DNA of 64,000 bases from Desulfobaculum sp044987625 (GCF_044987625.1 NZ_JBJDSB010000002.1:1054001-1118000), one strand, 5' to 3'; positions 51,182-60,784 are shown, numbered from the stretch's first letter. Program-made: numbers and translations. The notes: generated by a model not told the origin, from the sequence alone.

Positions 51182-51835
51182 CTATGGAGTCAGCTTTTTG
51201 AGCATCTTCTCTTCCACGAAGACGACAAGCTCCGCGCCTTTGGTGAGCACAGTGTCGGCGCGGGGCAGGAATTCAAAGGCGGCGTCGTCCTCTGAGCGGA
51301 CGGCCACCACCTGCACGCGGTAGCGGTTGGTGAGGTCCAGTTCACGCAGGGTCTTGCCTGCCCACTTGTCCACAATAAGGCGCTGAATAAGCACGCCCAT
51401 GCCAAAGGGCAAATAGTCGATGAGACCAGGATGCGTCATGCGCAGCGCAAGCTGCTGCGCGCCGTAGCGCTCGGGGAAGAACACTTCGTCCGCGCCGATT
51501 TTGGTGAGCACCTTTTCGTGCTCCCAGCTAATGGCCTTCACCCACACATGCTCCACCTCAAGCTCCTTGAGATGCAGGCAGATGAGAATGCTGGCCTCCA
51601 TGGCGGAACCAACACTGACCACCACGTGCGATAAATCCTGAAAACCGAGCTGTTCCAGAACCGTCCTGTCCGTGCCGTCGGCCTGAAAGACCCGTGTCAG
51701 TTCATCCTGCGCGCGGCGGACAAAGTCCGGATTGGAGTCCACACCGATAACGTCGTGCCCAAGCTCCATAAGGCGCTGGGCCAGAAAAAAGCCGAATTTG
51801 CCAAGGCCGATGACGCCGACTTCCAGCTTATCCAT
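51182..51835 (-). CDS. ktrA: KtrA-type RCK subunit of potassium uptake
   Basis: 217 residues: one RCK-N Rossmann domain (GVIGLGKFGFFLAQRL, GHDVIGVDSNPD, QADGTD) and one RCK-C domain (LREL ... VQVVAVRSEDDAAFEFLPRADTVLTKGAELVVF). A single RCK pair per chain, as in KtrA/TrkA-N proteins that form octameric rings binding ATP/ADP and gate KtrB. GGAG precedes the ATG. Last gene of the trkA-trkH-ktrB-ktrA operon. Confidence 0.92.
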   Translation of the reverse strand: MDKLEVGVIGLGKFGFFLAQRLMELGHDVIGVDSNPDFVRRAQDELTRVFQADGTDRTVLEQLGFQDLSHVVVSVGSAMEASILICLHLKELEVEHVWVKAISWEHEKVLTKIGADEVFFPERYGAQQLALRMTHPGLIDYLPFGMGVLIQRLIVDKWAGKTLRELDLTNRYRVQVVAVRSEDDAAFEFLPRADTVLTKGAELVVFVEEKMLKKLTP

Positions 51836-51879
51836 TCTTCACTCCATATCCACGGCGCAACACAAGGGGTGCACCTGCG

Positions 51880-53247
51880 CTAACCGATGGGCAAACGTTT
51901 TTCCGCCCAGCGGAATTTCTCCTGAGTATACAGTTCCTGCAGCACCTGCAAAAACACGATGGGCCCAAGGCGGCCCACAAACATCAAAGCCGTAAGCGTC
52001 AGCTTGCCCGTTGTGGACAGCTCGGGCGTGATGCCCGTGGACAGCCCAACGGTACCAAATGCCGAGACCACTTCGAAAAGGATTTCCAAAAACTGCCCAC
52101 GCGTGGCCGCATGCGGCACCGCGCCCGTCTCGCTGACGCAAAGGATAAGCGTAGCCAGCGCGATAACGCCCGTGGCCAGCATCATCAGTGTCAGTGCGCC
52201 GTTCATGGTGGATTCGTCAAGGGCGAAGTTGCCGACCACAGCCTGATGCCGCCCCTTCAGGCGCGCCACGCAAAACGCCGTCATGGCCCGCAGGGTGGTG
52301 ACTTTCACACCGCCCGCGCAGGACCCCGGCGCGCCGCCCACAAACATCAAAAACATCATAACCAGCAGCGAAACATTGCTCAGCGTGCCGATGTCCATGG
52401 TGTTGAACCCCGCCGTGCGGCAGGTCACGGACTGAAACAGCGAGCCTAGAAGCTCCTCGCCGGGAGCGTACTGGCCCGAGTGAAGCAAAAACTCCACCAC
52501 GAGTATCGCCAGCGCGCCGCCGATGATGAGCCATACACTCATGCTCAACACCACCCGCGCATGCCAAGACAAACGCCCCACAGGCTGAAAACTGCTCCCG
52601 CCCGCGCGGATGTGCTTGCCGGTGGCGTGCTCGGCAAGCTCCAGCAGCACCACAAAGCCCAACCCGCCAAGAACGATAAGTCCCATGAACACGGCGTTGA
52701 CGCCGATGTTGCCGCGCCAGTGCATCAAACTGTCCGACTGCAGGGCAAACCCGGCGTTACAGAAGGCGGACACAGCGTGAAACAGCGCAGAAAACGGCGC
52801 AAAGCCCTGCGGGTCCAGCAGAAAGAGCGCCAGCGCGCCAAAGGCTTCGATAAGCAGGCACCCCAGCACAACGTGCTTGAGAAAGTGCCCCAGGCTGAAT
52901 TTGGGGTCGTGCAGGAGGGTCTGGCTTACCGCCTCGCGGTCGGTGAGGGAAATGCGGTTGCGCCAGAGGTAAAAGATAAGGCTGGTGTAGGTCATAATGC
53001 CCAGCCCGCCAAGCTGAATAAGCGCCAGCAGAACACTCTGCCCTGCGGTGGAAAAGGCGGTGCCGGTGTCCACCACGGCAAGGCCGGTCACACACGTGGC
53101 GGACGTAGCCGTAAACAGCGCGTCAACCCAGCCCAGCGGCTCGCCCGTCAGGCTAAACCGCTGGTGCAGGAGTATGGTCCCCGCAAGGATGGTCAACGCA
53201 AAACCCGCAATGGGGAACAGAAACGTTGGTGTCTTTTTTCGGAGCAT
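51880..53247 (-). CDS. ktrB: KtrB-type potassium translocating subunit
   Basis: 455 residues with four M1-P-M2-like repeats. Selectivity-filter segments: SATCVTGLAVVDTG, CNAGFALQSDSL, CRTAGFNTMDIG and GTVGLSTGITPELS, each with the conserved Gly. About ten helices, as in KtrB/TrkH. Inner-membrane K+ (Na+-coupled in studied homologues) uptake, paired with the RCK protein 44 bases downstream. It lies 27 bases after trkH. GGAGGAGAA precedes the ATG. Confidence 0.92.
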   Translation of the reverse strand: MLRKKTPTFLFPIAGFALTILAGTILLHQRFSLTGEPLGWVDALFTATSATCVTGLAVVDTGTAFSTAGQSVLLALIQLGGLGIMTYTSLIFYLWRNRISLTDREAVSQTLLHDPKFSLGHFLKHVVLGCLLIEAFGALALFLLDPQGFAPFSALFHAVSAFCNAGFALQSDSLMHWRGNIGVNAVFMGLIVLGGLGFVVLLELAEHATGKHIRAGGSSFQPVGRLSWHARVVLSMSVWLIIGGALAILVVEFLLHSGQYAPGEELLGSLFQSVTCRTAGFNTMDIGTLSNVSLLVMMFLMFVGGAPGSCAGGVKVTTLRAMTAFCVARLKGRHQAVVGNFALDESTMNGALTLMMLATGVIALATLILCVSETGAVPHAATRGQFLEILFEVVSAFGTVGLSTGITPELSTTGKLTLTALMFVGRLGPIVFLQVLQELYTQEKFRWAEKRLPIG

Positions 53248-53274
53248 GAGTTCTCCTCCACGAAAGCGCCGCAG

Positions 53275-54723
53275 CTACTTTCGCCAGAACTCCGGGACGA
53301 AGAGGATAATGACGGTGTAGATTTCAAGACGCCCGAGCAGCATGCAGAAGACGAGCAGCCATTTGCCCAGCTGCGGAATCTCCGCATAGTTGTCCGTGGG
53401 GCCCACGCCGCCAAGACCGGGGCCAATGTTGCCAATACAGGCGACCACGGACGAAAACGCCGTCACAATGTCCACGCCCATGGCCGCCAGATAAAACGAC
53501 GACAGGATGAACAGGCCAAGGAACAGCAAAAAGAATCCGGTGATGGAGTTCATCACTTCCGGGGGCACGTTCTTGCCGCCCAGCTTCACGCGCGTCACCG
53601 CGCGGGGATGGATAAGGCGGTACAGTTCGTTATAGGCGTGCTTGAACAGCAGCAGGACGCGCATGCACTTGATGCCGCCGCCCGTAGAACCGGCGCAGCC
53701 GCCAAGAAACATCAGCGTAAACAACAGGGCCTGTGGGAGCGGCGTCCAGATTTCATAGTCCGCCGTGGCGTAGCCCGTGGTGGTGACGATGGACGCCACC
53801 TGAAAGGACGTATACCGCAGGGACTCCCAAAACGATTCATAATTCACGCCCCACACGGAGAACGTGGACACCAGCGTAAAAATGCCAAAGATGCCCATGA
53901 AGAAACGGAATTCCGGGTCGCGCCACATAAGCAGCGGACGCCCACGCAGCAGCTGGTAATGCAGGGAAAAATTGACGCCGGCCAGCAGCATGAACACCGT
54001 GATGACCACATCAAAGTACACGCTGTCGTATGCGGCAATGGACGTGTTGCGCGTGGAGAAACCACCCGTCGCCATGGTGCCGAAGGTATGGCACAGCGAC
54101 TCGAACATATCCATGCCGCCCAGCAGCAGGAGCACGGCTTCCACCACGGTGAACAGCACGTACACCTTCCACAGCAGCGATGCGGTATCCTTAATGCGCG
54201 GCTTCAGCTTGTCCGGGACGGGTCCCGGCACTTCGGCCTTGTATAGCTGCATGCCGCCAACGCCGAGGAACGGCAAAATGGCAAGCGACAGCACAATAAT
54301 GCCCATGCCGCCCAGCCAATGCGTCAGGCTGCGCCACATGAGCAGGCCGCGCGGGACGGCCTCGATGTTCGACAGCACCGACGCGCCCGTCGTCGTAAAG
54401 CCCGAAATGGACTCGAACAGGCAATCCGTGAAGGTCGGCAGCATATCGCCAAACCAAAACGGCAACGCGCCGACAAATCCTGCCGCCAGCCAGCCCAATG
54501 CCACGATGGCCATGCCCTCGCGGTGGTTCATGGGTGCGGCCTCGGTATCGCGGAACAGATAGAACAGCCCCGCACCACAGGTTGCCGCCACGCTGATGGC
54601 CTTCATCAGCGGCAGAGTCCCCGCATCGTCGTAGTAGAGGGAAAAGCCCAGTGCAAAGAGCATGGAAACGCCCACACTGAGCAAAATGGCCCCCACGATG
54701 TGCAGGGTGTAGCGCCAGCGCAT
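53275..54723 (-). CDS. trkH: TrkH-family potassium uptake protein
   Basis: 482 residues, about ten to twelve helices. Filter segments: SGFTTTGASVLSN, TMATGGFSTRNTS, VTTTGYATADYE and IGNIGPGLGGVGP, giving the four pore loops of a TrkH subunit. Distinct from the KtrB paralogue next door, being longer and having the extra N-terminal helix pair. It begins one base after the trkA stop (TAAATG), so the two are coupled. K+ import with TrkA. Confidence 0.93.
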   Translation of the reverse strand: MRWRYTLHIVGAILLSVGVSMLFALGFSLYYDDAGTLPLMKAISVAATCGAGLFYLFRDTEAAPMNHREGMAIVALGWLAAGFVGALPFWFGDMLPTFTDCLFESISGFTTTGASVLSNIEAVPRGLLMWRSLTHWLGGMGIIVLSLAILPFLGVGGMQLYKAEVPGPVPDKLKPRIKDTASLLWKVYVLFTVVEAVLLLLGGMDMFESLCHTFGTMATGGFSTRNTSIAAYDSVYFDVVITVFMLLAGVNFSLHYQLLRGRPLLMWRDPEFRFFMGIFGIFTLVSTFSVWGVNYESFWESLRYTSFQVASIVTTTGYATADYEIWTPLPQALLFTLMFLGGCAGSTGGGIKCMRVLLLFKHAYNELYRLIHPRAVTRVKLGGKNVPPEVMNSITGFFLLFLGLFILSSFYLAAMGVDIVTAFSSVVACIGNIGPGLGGVGPTDNYAEIPQLGKWLLVFCMLLGRLEIYTVIILFVPEFWRK

Positions 54724-56091
54724 TTAGAACGTCTCCAGCTTCACCGTCAGGCGTTTTTCAACACGGGAAATATTCTTGGCCGTACTCAGCAGGATGATTC
54801 TGTCGCCCGGATGGATAACGGTATCGCCCGTGGGGAAGATAACCTTCTCGCCACGCACCAGCGCCAGAATCAGCGCGCCCTTGGGCAGGTGCAGGTCCTT
54901 CACGGACTTGCCGACAATGTCGGAGTGCTCCTGCGCAACGGCCTCCAGCGCTTCGGCGGCTTCGCCCTTGATGGACGCCGCAGACAGCACCTTGCCCTGC
55001 CGCATATACTGGAGGATGGAATTCACGGCGGACAGCCGCGGACTCACGGTATTCTCAATGCCGATGGCGCGCACCAGCGGAAAGTACGCAAACTTGTCAA
55101 TACGCGTCACCGCGCGCGCCGCGCCAAGGTTCTTCGCCAACAGCGACGTCAGGATATTCGTTTCCTCATCGCCGGTCAGCGAGATAACCATATCCATGTC
55201 CGGCACGTTTTCTTCCAGCAGCAATTCCTGGTCCGTTCCATCGCCGCGCAGGACAAGCGTCCGGTCCAGAATCTGCGCCAGCTCCTGACAGGAATCCGCG
55301 CCCTGATCCACCAGCTTCACATGCATATTCTTCATGCGCTCCAGCCGCTGGGCCAGCCGCAGACCAATGTCGCCGCCGCCGATGATAAGCACATCGCGCA
55401 CCGGGCGGAAAAGGCTGCCAAAATGCTTCATAATGGCCGGCAGGTCTTCATCGCGGCACACAAAATAGACAAGGTCGCCCTTGTGGATGAAATCCTCACC
55501 CGACGGGATAATCAGCTTCTCGCCGCGCACAATGGCCGCGATGATGATATCCACCCCGCCCATCTCGTCGCGGATGCCAGCCAGCCCACTGCCCACCACG
55601 GGGCTGTTCTCGGAGACGTTCAGGCCAATGAGCTTCACGTGGCCATCAGCAAACTCGTTCACCTCCTCGGCGTCCGGCAGGCTGATGATGCGCTCAATGG
55701 TCTTCACCACCTCAACATCAGGATTGATGATTTTATCAATGGGCAGCACCACCGTGCCGCGCGTCTCCTGAAAGTCGATGTACTCGTCCTTACGGATGCG
55801 AGCCAGCTTCACGATGTCCGGAGCCAGCGCCTTGGCAAAGGTGCACGCTATGATGTTGATTTCGTCGCTGTCCGTGACGGCAAGCAGTACATCCGCCTCC
55901 GCAACGCCAGCAGCGTCAAGGATGGCCGGATCACTGCCAGAACCCGCAACGGTCTGGACGTCCAAGTATTCCGTAATGCGCTTGAGCGCATTCGCGTCCT
56001 TGTCGATAACGACAACTTCCTTGGACTCTGTGGAAAGCCGCCGGGCAATGTGAAATCCCACTTCGCCCGCGCCGATGATGATGACTTTCAA
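54724..56091 (-). CDS. trkA: TrkA potassium uptake regulator
   Basis: 455 residues: two RCK-N/RCK-C pairs. First NAD-binding motif MKVIIIGAGEVGFHIARRL, second VLIIGGGDIGLRLAQRL about residue 235. The tandem form is that of proteobacterial TrkA, the NAD(H)-binding peripheral subunit for TrkH/TrkG. It leads the operon. About 140 bases upstream are the first tandem repeats (56230 on). Confidence 0.94.
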   Translation of the reverse strand: MKVIIIGAGEVGFHIARRLSTESKEVVVIDKDANALKRITEYLDVQTVAGSGSDPAILDAAGVAEADVLLAVTDSDEINIIACTFAKALAPDIVKLARIRKDEYIDFQETRGTVVLPIDKIINPDVEVVKTIERIISLPDAEEVNEFADGHVKLIGLNVSENSPVVGSGLAGIRDEMGGVDIIIAAIVRGEKLIIPSGEDFIHKGDLVYFVCRDEDLPAIMKHFGSLFRPVRDVLIIGGGDIGLRLAQRLERMKNMHVKLVDQGADSCQELAQILDRTLVLRGDGTDQELLLEENVPDMDMVISLTGDEETNILTSLLAKNLGAARAVTRIDKFAYFPLVRAIGIENTVSPRLSAVNSILQYMRQGKVLSAASIKGEAAEALEAVAQEHSDIVGKSVKDLHLPKGALILALVRGEKVIFPTGDTVIHPGDRIILLSTAKNISRVEKRLTVKLETF

Positions 56092-56229
56092 GGGTTCGCT
56101 CGCTTTTTTCCAAAAGATAAGAGGAAACTGTGTCGTGGCACCCTTACTGGAAAACCCTACTCAAATCCAGTGCCGACTGCACCCCCAAAAATCATACCCA
56201 AGGGCACCACTAGGCCCGCCGGGCATAAC

Positions 56230-57081
56230 GCCACAGGGGCGCTGTGGCGGGCCGGGTCGTTGCGCCACATGCAAGCCCCAGCCTCCGGCGGCTTAAGGGC
56301 GTTGCCCTTAAGAATCCCAACATTGGGGTGGGTACGGGGCATAGGGCAACAACATGGGCAAACCCAGCCCTCTGCCCTAACCAGCCACCCGCCGCGCCCC
56401 AACATACCTTCCCCCAATATCGGATTCTTAAGGATGGAATCCTTAAGTCCCCGAAGGGAATACATGTATGGCGTCAGGCCAACGTCTGCCACGGGCGCAC
56501 GCTATGCGTCACGGCGCTGGCGGCGCTGTAGCGGGCCGGGTCGTTGCGCCGCATGCAAGCCCCAGCCTCCGGCGGCTTAAGGGCGTTGCCCTTAAGAATC
56601 CCAACATTGGGGTGGGTACGGGGCCTAGAGGCAACAACATGGGCAACCCCAGCCCTCTGCCCTAACCAACCACCCGCCGCGCCCCAACACTCCTTCCCCC
56701 AATATCGGATTCTTAAGGATGGAATCCTTAAGTCCCCGAAGGGAATACATGTATGGCGTCAGACCAACGTCTGCCACGGGCGCACGCTATGCGTCACGCC
56801 ACAGGGGCGCTGTAGCGGGCCGGGTCGCTGCGCCGCATGCAAGACCCAGCCTCCGGCGGCTTAAGGGCGTTGCCCTTAAGAATCCCAACATTGGGGTGGG
56901 TACGGGGCCTAGAGTCAACAACATGGGCAACCCCAGCCCTCTGCCCTAACCAGCCACCCGCCGCGCCCCAACATACCTTCCCCCAATATCGGATTCTTAA
57001 GGATGGAATCCTTAAGTCCCCGAAGGGAATACATGTATAGCGTCAGACCAACGTCTGCCACGGGCGCACGCTATGCGTCAC
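56230..57081 (+). repeat. Three tandem ~284-bp units with paired CTTAAG hairpins
   Basis: Three direct copies of about 284 bases (56230-56513, 56514-56797, 56798-57081), nearly identical. Each has GCCTCCGGCGG, the hairpin CTTAAGGGC-GTT-GCCCTTAAG, AATCCCAACATTGGGGTG, a C-rich stretch, then a second hairpin CTTAAGGAT-GGA-ATCCTTAAG and CCCCGAAGGGAATACATGTAT. Open frames in them change with small indels, so they are not coding. This accounts for nearly all the bases between trkA and rpsT; the remaining 57082-57210 shows nothing. It is not a CRISPR array: the unit is long and has no spacers. Confidence 0.88.
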
Positions 57082-57210
57082 CACAAAAAAGCACTGCGCC
57101 ACGGCACACCAATCGCCCTAACAGGCTAGTCCGCCTGACGAAACATGTTTTGTCAAGAGCGGGGAGATGAATTTGGGGGGGAAGGATAGAAGGAAGGAGC
57201 TAGGGAAACG

Positions 57211-57240
57211 ACAAAAACCCGCCGCGCAGGGCGCGGCGGG
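57211..57240 (-). terminator. Terminator of rpsT
   Basis: CCCGCCGCGC (57218-57227) pairs with GCGCGGCGGG (57231-57240); on the - strand TTTTTGT follows. It begins 34 bases past the stop. Confidence 0.9.
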
Positions 57241-57273
57241 TATCGGGTCGTATTTCTGACTCGTCAGTAGGCT

Positions 57274-57537
57274 CTAGGCGAGCTTGTTGACGGCCAGGGA
57301 GAGGCGGGAGATCTTGCGGGCGGCGGTGCGCGCGTGCAGGACCTTCTTGGAAGCGGCCTTGTCCAGCAGGACGACGGCGGACTTCAGAGCGGACTGAGCC
57401 TGCTCTTTGTCGTTGGCTTCCACAGCCTGGCGAACGGACTTGACCACGTTCTTGATACGGGTCTTGACGGTGCGGTTGCGAGCGTTGCGCTTCAGGCTCT
57501 GACGGTGCCTCTTAATGGCGGATTTGTGATTAGCCAA
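57274..57537 (-). CDS. rpsT: 30S ribosomal protein S20
   Basis: 87 residues, the normal S20 length. MANHKSAIKRHRQSLKRNARNRTVKTRIKN is the typical basic N-terminus. The start codon is TTG (57537-57535), with AGGAGGAAGAA a few bases upstream. E. coli rpsT also starts with UUG, which is tied to its autogenous translational control; the same may hold here. A 16S-binding protein of the 30S body. Confidence 0.96.
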   Translation of the reverse strand: MANHKSAIKRHRQSLKRNARNRTVKTRIKNVVKSVRQAVEANDKEQAQSALKSAVVLLDKAASKKVLHARTAARKISRLSLAVNKLA

Positions 57538-57605
57538 GGTTCTTCCTCCTGAGAAAACTTATATTTCTACATTATCTTGCGGTTCTTGCGTTCAAGGAGA
57601 TTGGT

Positions 57606-57634
57606 GCAATAAACGGTAGCGTACCCTTTGTCAA
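57606..57634 (-). promoter_or_regulatory. Sigma-70 promoter of rpsT
   Basis: On the - strand TTGACA (57634-57629), a 17-base spacer, and TATTGC (57611-57606), giving a start near 57599 and a leader of about 60 bases. Confidence 0.75.
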
Positions 57635-57802
57635 GGGATTTCGCAACGCCTACATCCAATCCCGTCTCCTCTGCGGAGCGAAAATCCGGTGCTTGTGTCG
57701 CCTTTGCCCTGCCCCTAGCCTGCCGTCTTTGCTCATAACGGCGGGGAAATTGGGAGAACTCAGGCGCGCCAGCCCGGGGCGCTCCGGCATTCCAACTGTC
57801 AA

Positions 57803-59893
57803 CTAGACTTGCAGTGCGGAAAAGTCCGCCAGCAGTCCAAGGCGCGAAACGAGCGCGGTCAGCAGGTTGAGCCTGTTCGTGCGCAGGTCGTCTTCCTTGC
57901 ACATGACCATGACGTTGTCGAAGAAGGCGTCCACGTCGGGGCGCAGGTCGCGCAGCAGACCCATGAGGCTGGCAAAGTCGTCCTTGCCCCACAGCTCTTC
58001 CCACTTGGGCGCAATTTCCTTGAGGCGTGCTGCCAGTGCCTTTTCGGCGTCCTCGATAAGCAGGTCTTCGGTGTAGTCACCGGTGAGGGCGATGTCGCCC
58101 TTGCTGCCCTGCTTGACGATGATGTTGGCGGCACGCTTAAAGGTCAGCACGGCCTGTTCGAAGTCGTCGGCCTTGCTGAAGGTGGACAGGGCGTCCACAC
58201 GGGCAGCAGCAGCCCACAGGTCCGAGAAGCCAGCGCCAAGCGCGGATTCCACAACGAGGGTCTCATAGCCCTTGCCCTGGAAGTATGCCTTCAGTCGATT
58301 GGCGAAAAACGCCTTCATCTTGTCGAAAGCCTCGTCGTGCGAGAGCTTCCAATTGATGTCGCCATAGCCTTCCTGCGCCTGACGCAGGAACGCGTCGAGG
58401 TCAATGCGCAGGTTGTGCTCCAGCGCGATTCGGCAGATGCCGAGGGCCGCGCGACGGAGAGCGTACGTATCGTTCGCACCGGTGGGCACCTTGTTCAGGC
58501 CAAAACAGCCTGCCAGGGTGTCCGCCTTGTCAGCCATGGACAGGAGCGCACCGCTCAGTGAGGATGGGACGGGGCTGTCGGGACCGGCAGGAAGGTACTG
58601 TTCGTACAGGGCCTTGGCCACGGCTTCCGATTCGCCGTGCTTTGCGGCATAAATGCCGCCCATAATGCCCTGCAGTTCGTCGAACTCACCAACCATGTCG
58701 GAAACGAGGTCCGCCTTTGACAGACGTCCTGCGCGTGCAATGTCCTTTTCCATGGAGGGATCGGTCTGTTTCGCCAGCCATCCACACAGACGCTCCAAAC
58801 GGCGCGTCTTGTCGCCCATGCTCCCAAGGGGACCGAGGAAGATGACATTGTCGAGCTTGCCAAGCCAGGTGTCGGCTTCGGTCTCGAGGTCAGCCTTCCA
58901 GAAGAAGCGTGCGTCTTCAAGGCGGGCACGCAGAACGCGCTCCCAGCCCTTTTTGACCAGCGCAGGGTCCTTGGGTTCAATGTTCAGTACGGGGATGAAG
59001 TGCGGCAGCAGCGAGCCGTCCGAGGCCTCCACGCCAAAGCTTTTCTGATGACCTTCCATGCTGGAGAGCAAAACCTCGCGGGGAACGTCGAGGAACGAGG
59101 CATCGAAATCACCCAGTATGACAACCGGATGTTCGACAAGGCCGCAGACCTCGTCCAGCAGATCATCATTCCAAACCACAGAGCCACCAACACTGGTAGC
59201 AAGGCGGTCGCCTTCGGCGCGAATGAGAGCCTTCCGTTCATCCGCGTCCAGCACCACTTGGCACTTGTCGCGGATGACGTCGAAATATTGTGATGCGTCG
59301 GCAATCTCGAAGGGGCCGTGACCCATAACGCGGTGACCGCGGGTGGACCGGCCGGAGGTGACGTCCGCGATGGTGAAGGGAATCACCTGATCGTCAAGGA
59401 GCGCCACAAACCAGTGGATGGGGCGGCCAAAGCCGAACTCACGGGCGCCCCAGCGCATCTTCTTCGGGAACTGCAAGGACGCGACGGCCTTTTCGCAGAT
59501 GGCGGGCAGCAGGTCCGCAGTGCGGTTGCCACCGGTCATTTTACGAACGGCCAGATATTCGCCCTTCTCGGTTTCGAGGATGTAGCAATCCTCAATGCTC
59601 ACGCCCTGCGTCTTGGCAAAGCCGAGTCCGGCCTTGGTGGGCTCTCCGTCCTCGCCGTAGGCAATGCGCTTCGGCGGTCCGGTAACAAGCTCCTCTTCCC
59701 TGCGCTGCTGGGCGCAGACGTCCTCGATGCAGAGGACGATACGGCGGGGCGTGGCGAAGGTCTTCACTTCCCCATGGTCCACTTTGGCTTCGGCAAGGGC
59801 GGTGTGCACCAGCTCGCCGAGCTCTTCGTGAAGCCGGGGGAAAAAACGTGCGGGAATTTCTTCCGTTCCTATCTCAAGGACAAATCGGGACAT
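57803..59893 (-). CDS. glyS: Glycyl-tRNA synthetase beta subunit
   Basis: 696 residues, the usual size of the beta chain of the alpha2beta2 bacterial enzyme. FVLEIGTEEIPARFFP at the N-terminus and HGTPRRIVLC-type FATPRRIVL near residue 45 are characteristic, as is RALGICRIALEHNLRIDL and the C-terminal anticodon-binding-like DALRVD part (NVMVMCKEDDLRTNRLNLL). It charges tRNA-Gly with the alpha subunit encoded immediately upstream (21-base gap). Confidence 0.96.
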   Translation of the reverse strand: MSRFVLEIGTEEIPARFFPRLHEELGELVHTALAEAKVDHGEVKTFATPRRIVLCIEDVCAQQRREEELVTGPPKRIAYGEDGEPTKAGLGFAKTQGVSIEDCYILETEKGEYLAVRKMTGGNRTADLLPAICEKAVASLQFPKKMRWGAREFGFGRPIHWFVALLDDQVIPFTIADVTSGRSTRGHRVMGHGPFEIADASQYFDVIRDKCQVVLDADERKALIRAEGDRLATSVGGSVVWNDDLLDEVCGLVEHPVVILGDFDASFLDVPREVLLSSMEGHQKSFGVEASDGSLLPHFIPVLNIEPKDPALVKKGWERVLRARLEDARFFWKADLETEADTWLGKLDNVIFLGPLGSMGDKTRRLERLCGWLAKQTDPSMEKDIARAGRLSKADLVSDMVGEFDELQGIMGGIYAAKHGESEAVAKALYEQYLPAGPDSPVPSSLSGALLSMADKADTLAGCFGLNKVPTGANDTYALRRAALGICRIALEHNLRIDLDAFLRQAQEGYGDINWKLSHDEAFDKMKAFFANRLKAYFQGKGYETLVVESALGAGFSDLWAAAARVDALSTFSKADDFEQAVLTFKRAANIIVKQGSKGDIALTGDYTEDLLIEDAEKALAARLKEIAPKWEELWGKDDFASLMGLLRDLRPDVDAFFDNVMVMCKEDDLRTNRLNLLTALVSRLGLLADFSALQV

Positions 59894-59914
59894 GGGAACC
59901 TTCCTCTTTCCGAC

Positions 59915-60784
59915 TTACTTGGCGAGCATGGGATAACCCAGCTCTTCACGCTGGGCGGCATACAGATGGGCAACCCGGGAGGCAACGTTGCGCACGCGGC
60001 CGATGTAGGACGTCCGCTCCGTGATGGAGATGGCGCCCCGCGCGTCCAGCATGTTGAACGTATGCGAGCACTTCATGCAGTAGTCGTAGGCGGGCCAAGG
60101 CTGACCGGCCTCGCACAGGCGCAGACACTCGGCCTCGTACATGCCGAACAGTTTCAGCAGCATATCGGGGTCGGAAAGGTCGAAGTTGTAGCGGGAGTGC
60201 TCCACTTCGCCCTGATGGTGAACATCGCCGTAGGTGATATGGTCATTCCAGGAGAGTTCGTACACGGACTCTTTTTCCTGCAGGTACATGCAGATGCGCT
60301 CAAGGCCGTAGGTCAGCTCCACGCTGACGGGGTCCATGTCGATGCCGCCAACCTGCTGGAAGTAGGTAAACTGGGAAATTTCCATGCCGTTCAGCCAGAC
60401 TTCCCAGCCAAGGCCCCACGCGCCAAGCGTCGGGGACTCCCAGTTATCCTCCACAAAGCGGATGTCATGCTCTGCCGGGTCGATGCCAAGGGCGCGCAGA
60501 CTGTCGAGATACATCTCCTGCACGTCGTCGGGGGACGGCTTCAGCAGCACCTGAAACTGGTAGAACAGCTGAAGGCGGTTGGGGTTCTCGCCGTAGCGGC
60601 CGTCCGTGGGTCGACGCGATGGCTCTACATAGGCAACGCGCCAAGGCTCGGGACCAATGGCCCGCAGAAAGGTCGCCGGGTTAAACGTTCCGGCGCCGGT
60701 CTCAACGTCGCACGGCTGCTGGATGGCGCAGCCACGTTCGGACCAGAATTGCTGCAGGGTCAAGATAACATCCTGGAAATGCAT
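59915..60784 (-). CDS. glyQ: Glycyl-tRNA synthetase alpha subunit
   Basis: 289 residues from the ATG at 60784 behind GAAGGAGAAG; a longer frame exists but is not supported. MHFQDVILTLQQFWSERGC and QQPCDVETGAGTFNPATFLR are hallmarks of the class II catalytic alpha chain; AYVEPSRRPTDGRYGENPNRLQ follows. It forms glycyl-adenylate and works with GlyS. Confidence 0.96.
   Translation of the reverse strand: MHFQDVILTLQQFWSERGCAIQQPCDVETGAGTFNPATFLRAIGPEPWRVAYVEPSRRPTDGRYGENPNRLQLFYQFQVLLKPSPDDVQEMYLDSLRALGIDPAEHDIRFVEDNWESPTLGAWGLGWEVWLNGMEISQFTYFQQVGGIDMDPVSVELTYGLERICMYLQEKESVYELSWNDHITYGDVHHQGEVEHSRYNFDLSDPDMLLKLFGMYEAECLRLCEAGQPWPAYDYCMKCSHTFNMLDARGAISITERTSYIGRVRNVASRVAHLYAAQREELGYPMLAK

Noticed and set aside
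54319..56580. A 753-codon open frame on the + strand
   Set aside because: Antisense to trkH/trkA, then running into the tandem repeats; not a gene.
56231..57080. Short open frames inside the tandem repeat units
   Set aside because: Frames change between copies through indels and have no ribosome sites; the repeated feature is the hairpins, not a protein.
56230..57081. CRISPR array
   Set aside because: The units are about 284 bases and nearly identical throughout, without short repeats and unique spacers; no cas genes nearby.
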